Positions 61,621 to 61,645 of a DNA stretch of 61,645 nt are shown here, in pieces. Under the pieces are notes generated by a model. It saw only the letters and a list, made by a program, of their open reading frames with translations. It was not told the origin of the DNA and did not search any database. The DNA lies in contig NZ_AKJY01000005.1 in NCBI RefSeq assembly GCF_000282115.1, forward strand, positions 1-61,645, read 5' to 3'. How positions within the stretch are numbered: position 1 is the stretch's first letter; each line of letters opens with the position of its first letter. A program made the position numbers and the translations under genes. This stretch comes from Chryseobacterium populi. GTDB lineage: Bacteria; Bacteroidota; Bacteroidia; Flavobacteriales; Weeksellaceae.

Positions 61621-61645
61621 GCGGGGTTTGCGAAGCAAACCCCGC
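61621..61645 (+). terminator. Terminator hairpin at window edge
   Basis: GCGGGGTTTGC (61621-61631) pairs with GCAAACCCCGC (61635-61645) around GAA. The outer stem and T-run are cut off by the window end. Confidence 0.7.

Overview
The window looks like chromosomal DNA of a flavobacterium in the family Weeksellaceae, most likely Chryseobacterium or a close relative (inference). The composition is AT-rich, most genes lack a strong Shine-Dalgarno sequence, and many starts are preceded by the Bacteroidota -7 box TAnnTTTG. Other pointers are a protease with a C-terminal type IX secretion sorting domain, LytS/LytTR two-component systems, monomeric isocitrate dehydrogenase and single-chain glycine dehydrogenase. 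I saw no tRNA, rRNA, CRISPR array, prophage or insertion sequence.

Layout. 1-5.1 kb: a DUF559 endonuclease-like gene bracketed by palindromic repeats, hutU (histidine degradation), an old tandem duplication with gene relics, a Cys-motif/plug-domain protein and a TPR protein. 5.1-12.4 kb: periplasmic thiol peroxidase, a GapN-like aldehyde dehydrogenase, then two paralogous ECF sigma/membrane-protein pairs flanking a secreted M4 metalloprotease. 12.4-22.1 kb: a frameshifted SanA/YdcF-like gene, an S41 peptidase, metallo-hydrolases, a CNNM/CorC-type membrane protein, and an AraC regulator next to an aldo/keto reductase, an MFS transporter and an exported metallo-hydrolase. 22.4-28.6 kb: a LytS/LytTR system between a haem/P460-like gene pair and a DUF1223 gene, then an SDR/HxlR divergent pair. 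28.8-34.3 kb: icd, tpx, DUF763 and a Crp-like regulator. 34.3-43.5 kb: a crowded plus-strand block of small VOC/PhnB, DinB, SRPBCC, alpha/beta hydrolase, HhH and DoxX-like proteins, ending in an ECF sigma operon. 43.5-50 kb: REP-like inverted repeat, DnaJ-domain protein, gcvP, AAA ATPase, SMR exporter and three very small genes. 50-61.6 kb: a left-handed beta-helix protein, a GT32-type glycosyltransferase, a second LytS/LytTR system with its divergent target operon, two decayed genes, dGTPase, a stomatin-like protein, DUF4377 and a transglutaminase-like protein.

The strongest new signals are regulatory. (1) GTAACA-N17-CTAACT occurs at identical spacing upstream of both paralogous sigma genes and the protease between them, suggesting one sigma regulon. 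(2) The first LytTR system is flanked by two promoters carrying the same direct repeat (21-bp period) exactly 33 bp from a TACTTTTG -7 box. (3) The second LytTR system has four copies of TTTTGTATAA arranged as two 21-bp-period pairs in mirror image, each starting 38 bp from a -7-like box of one of the two divergent operons. Several genes carry frameshifts or stops (near 12.78, 36.17, 55.27, 55.64 and 56.3 kb); these may be real decay or sequencing error.
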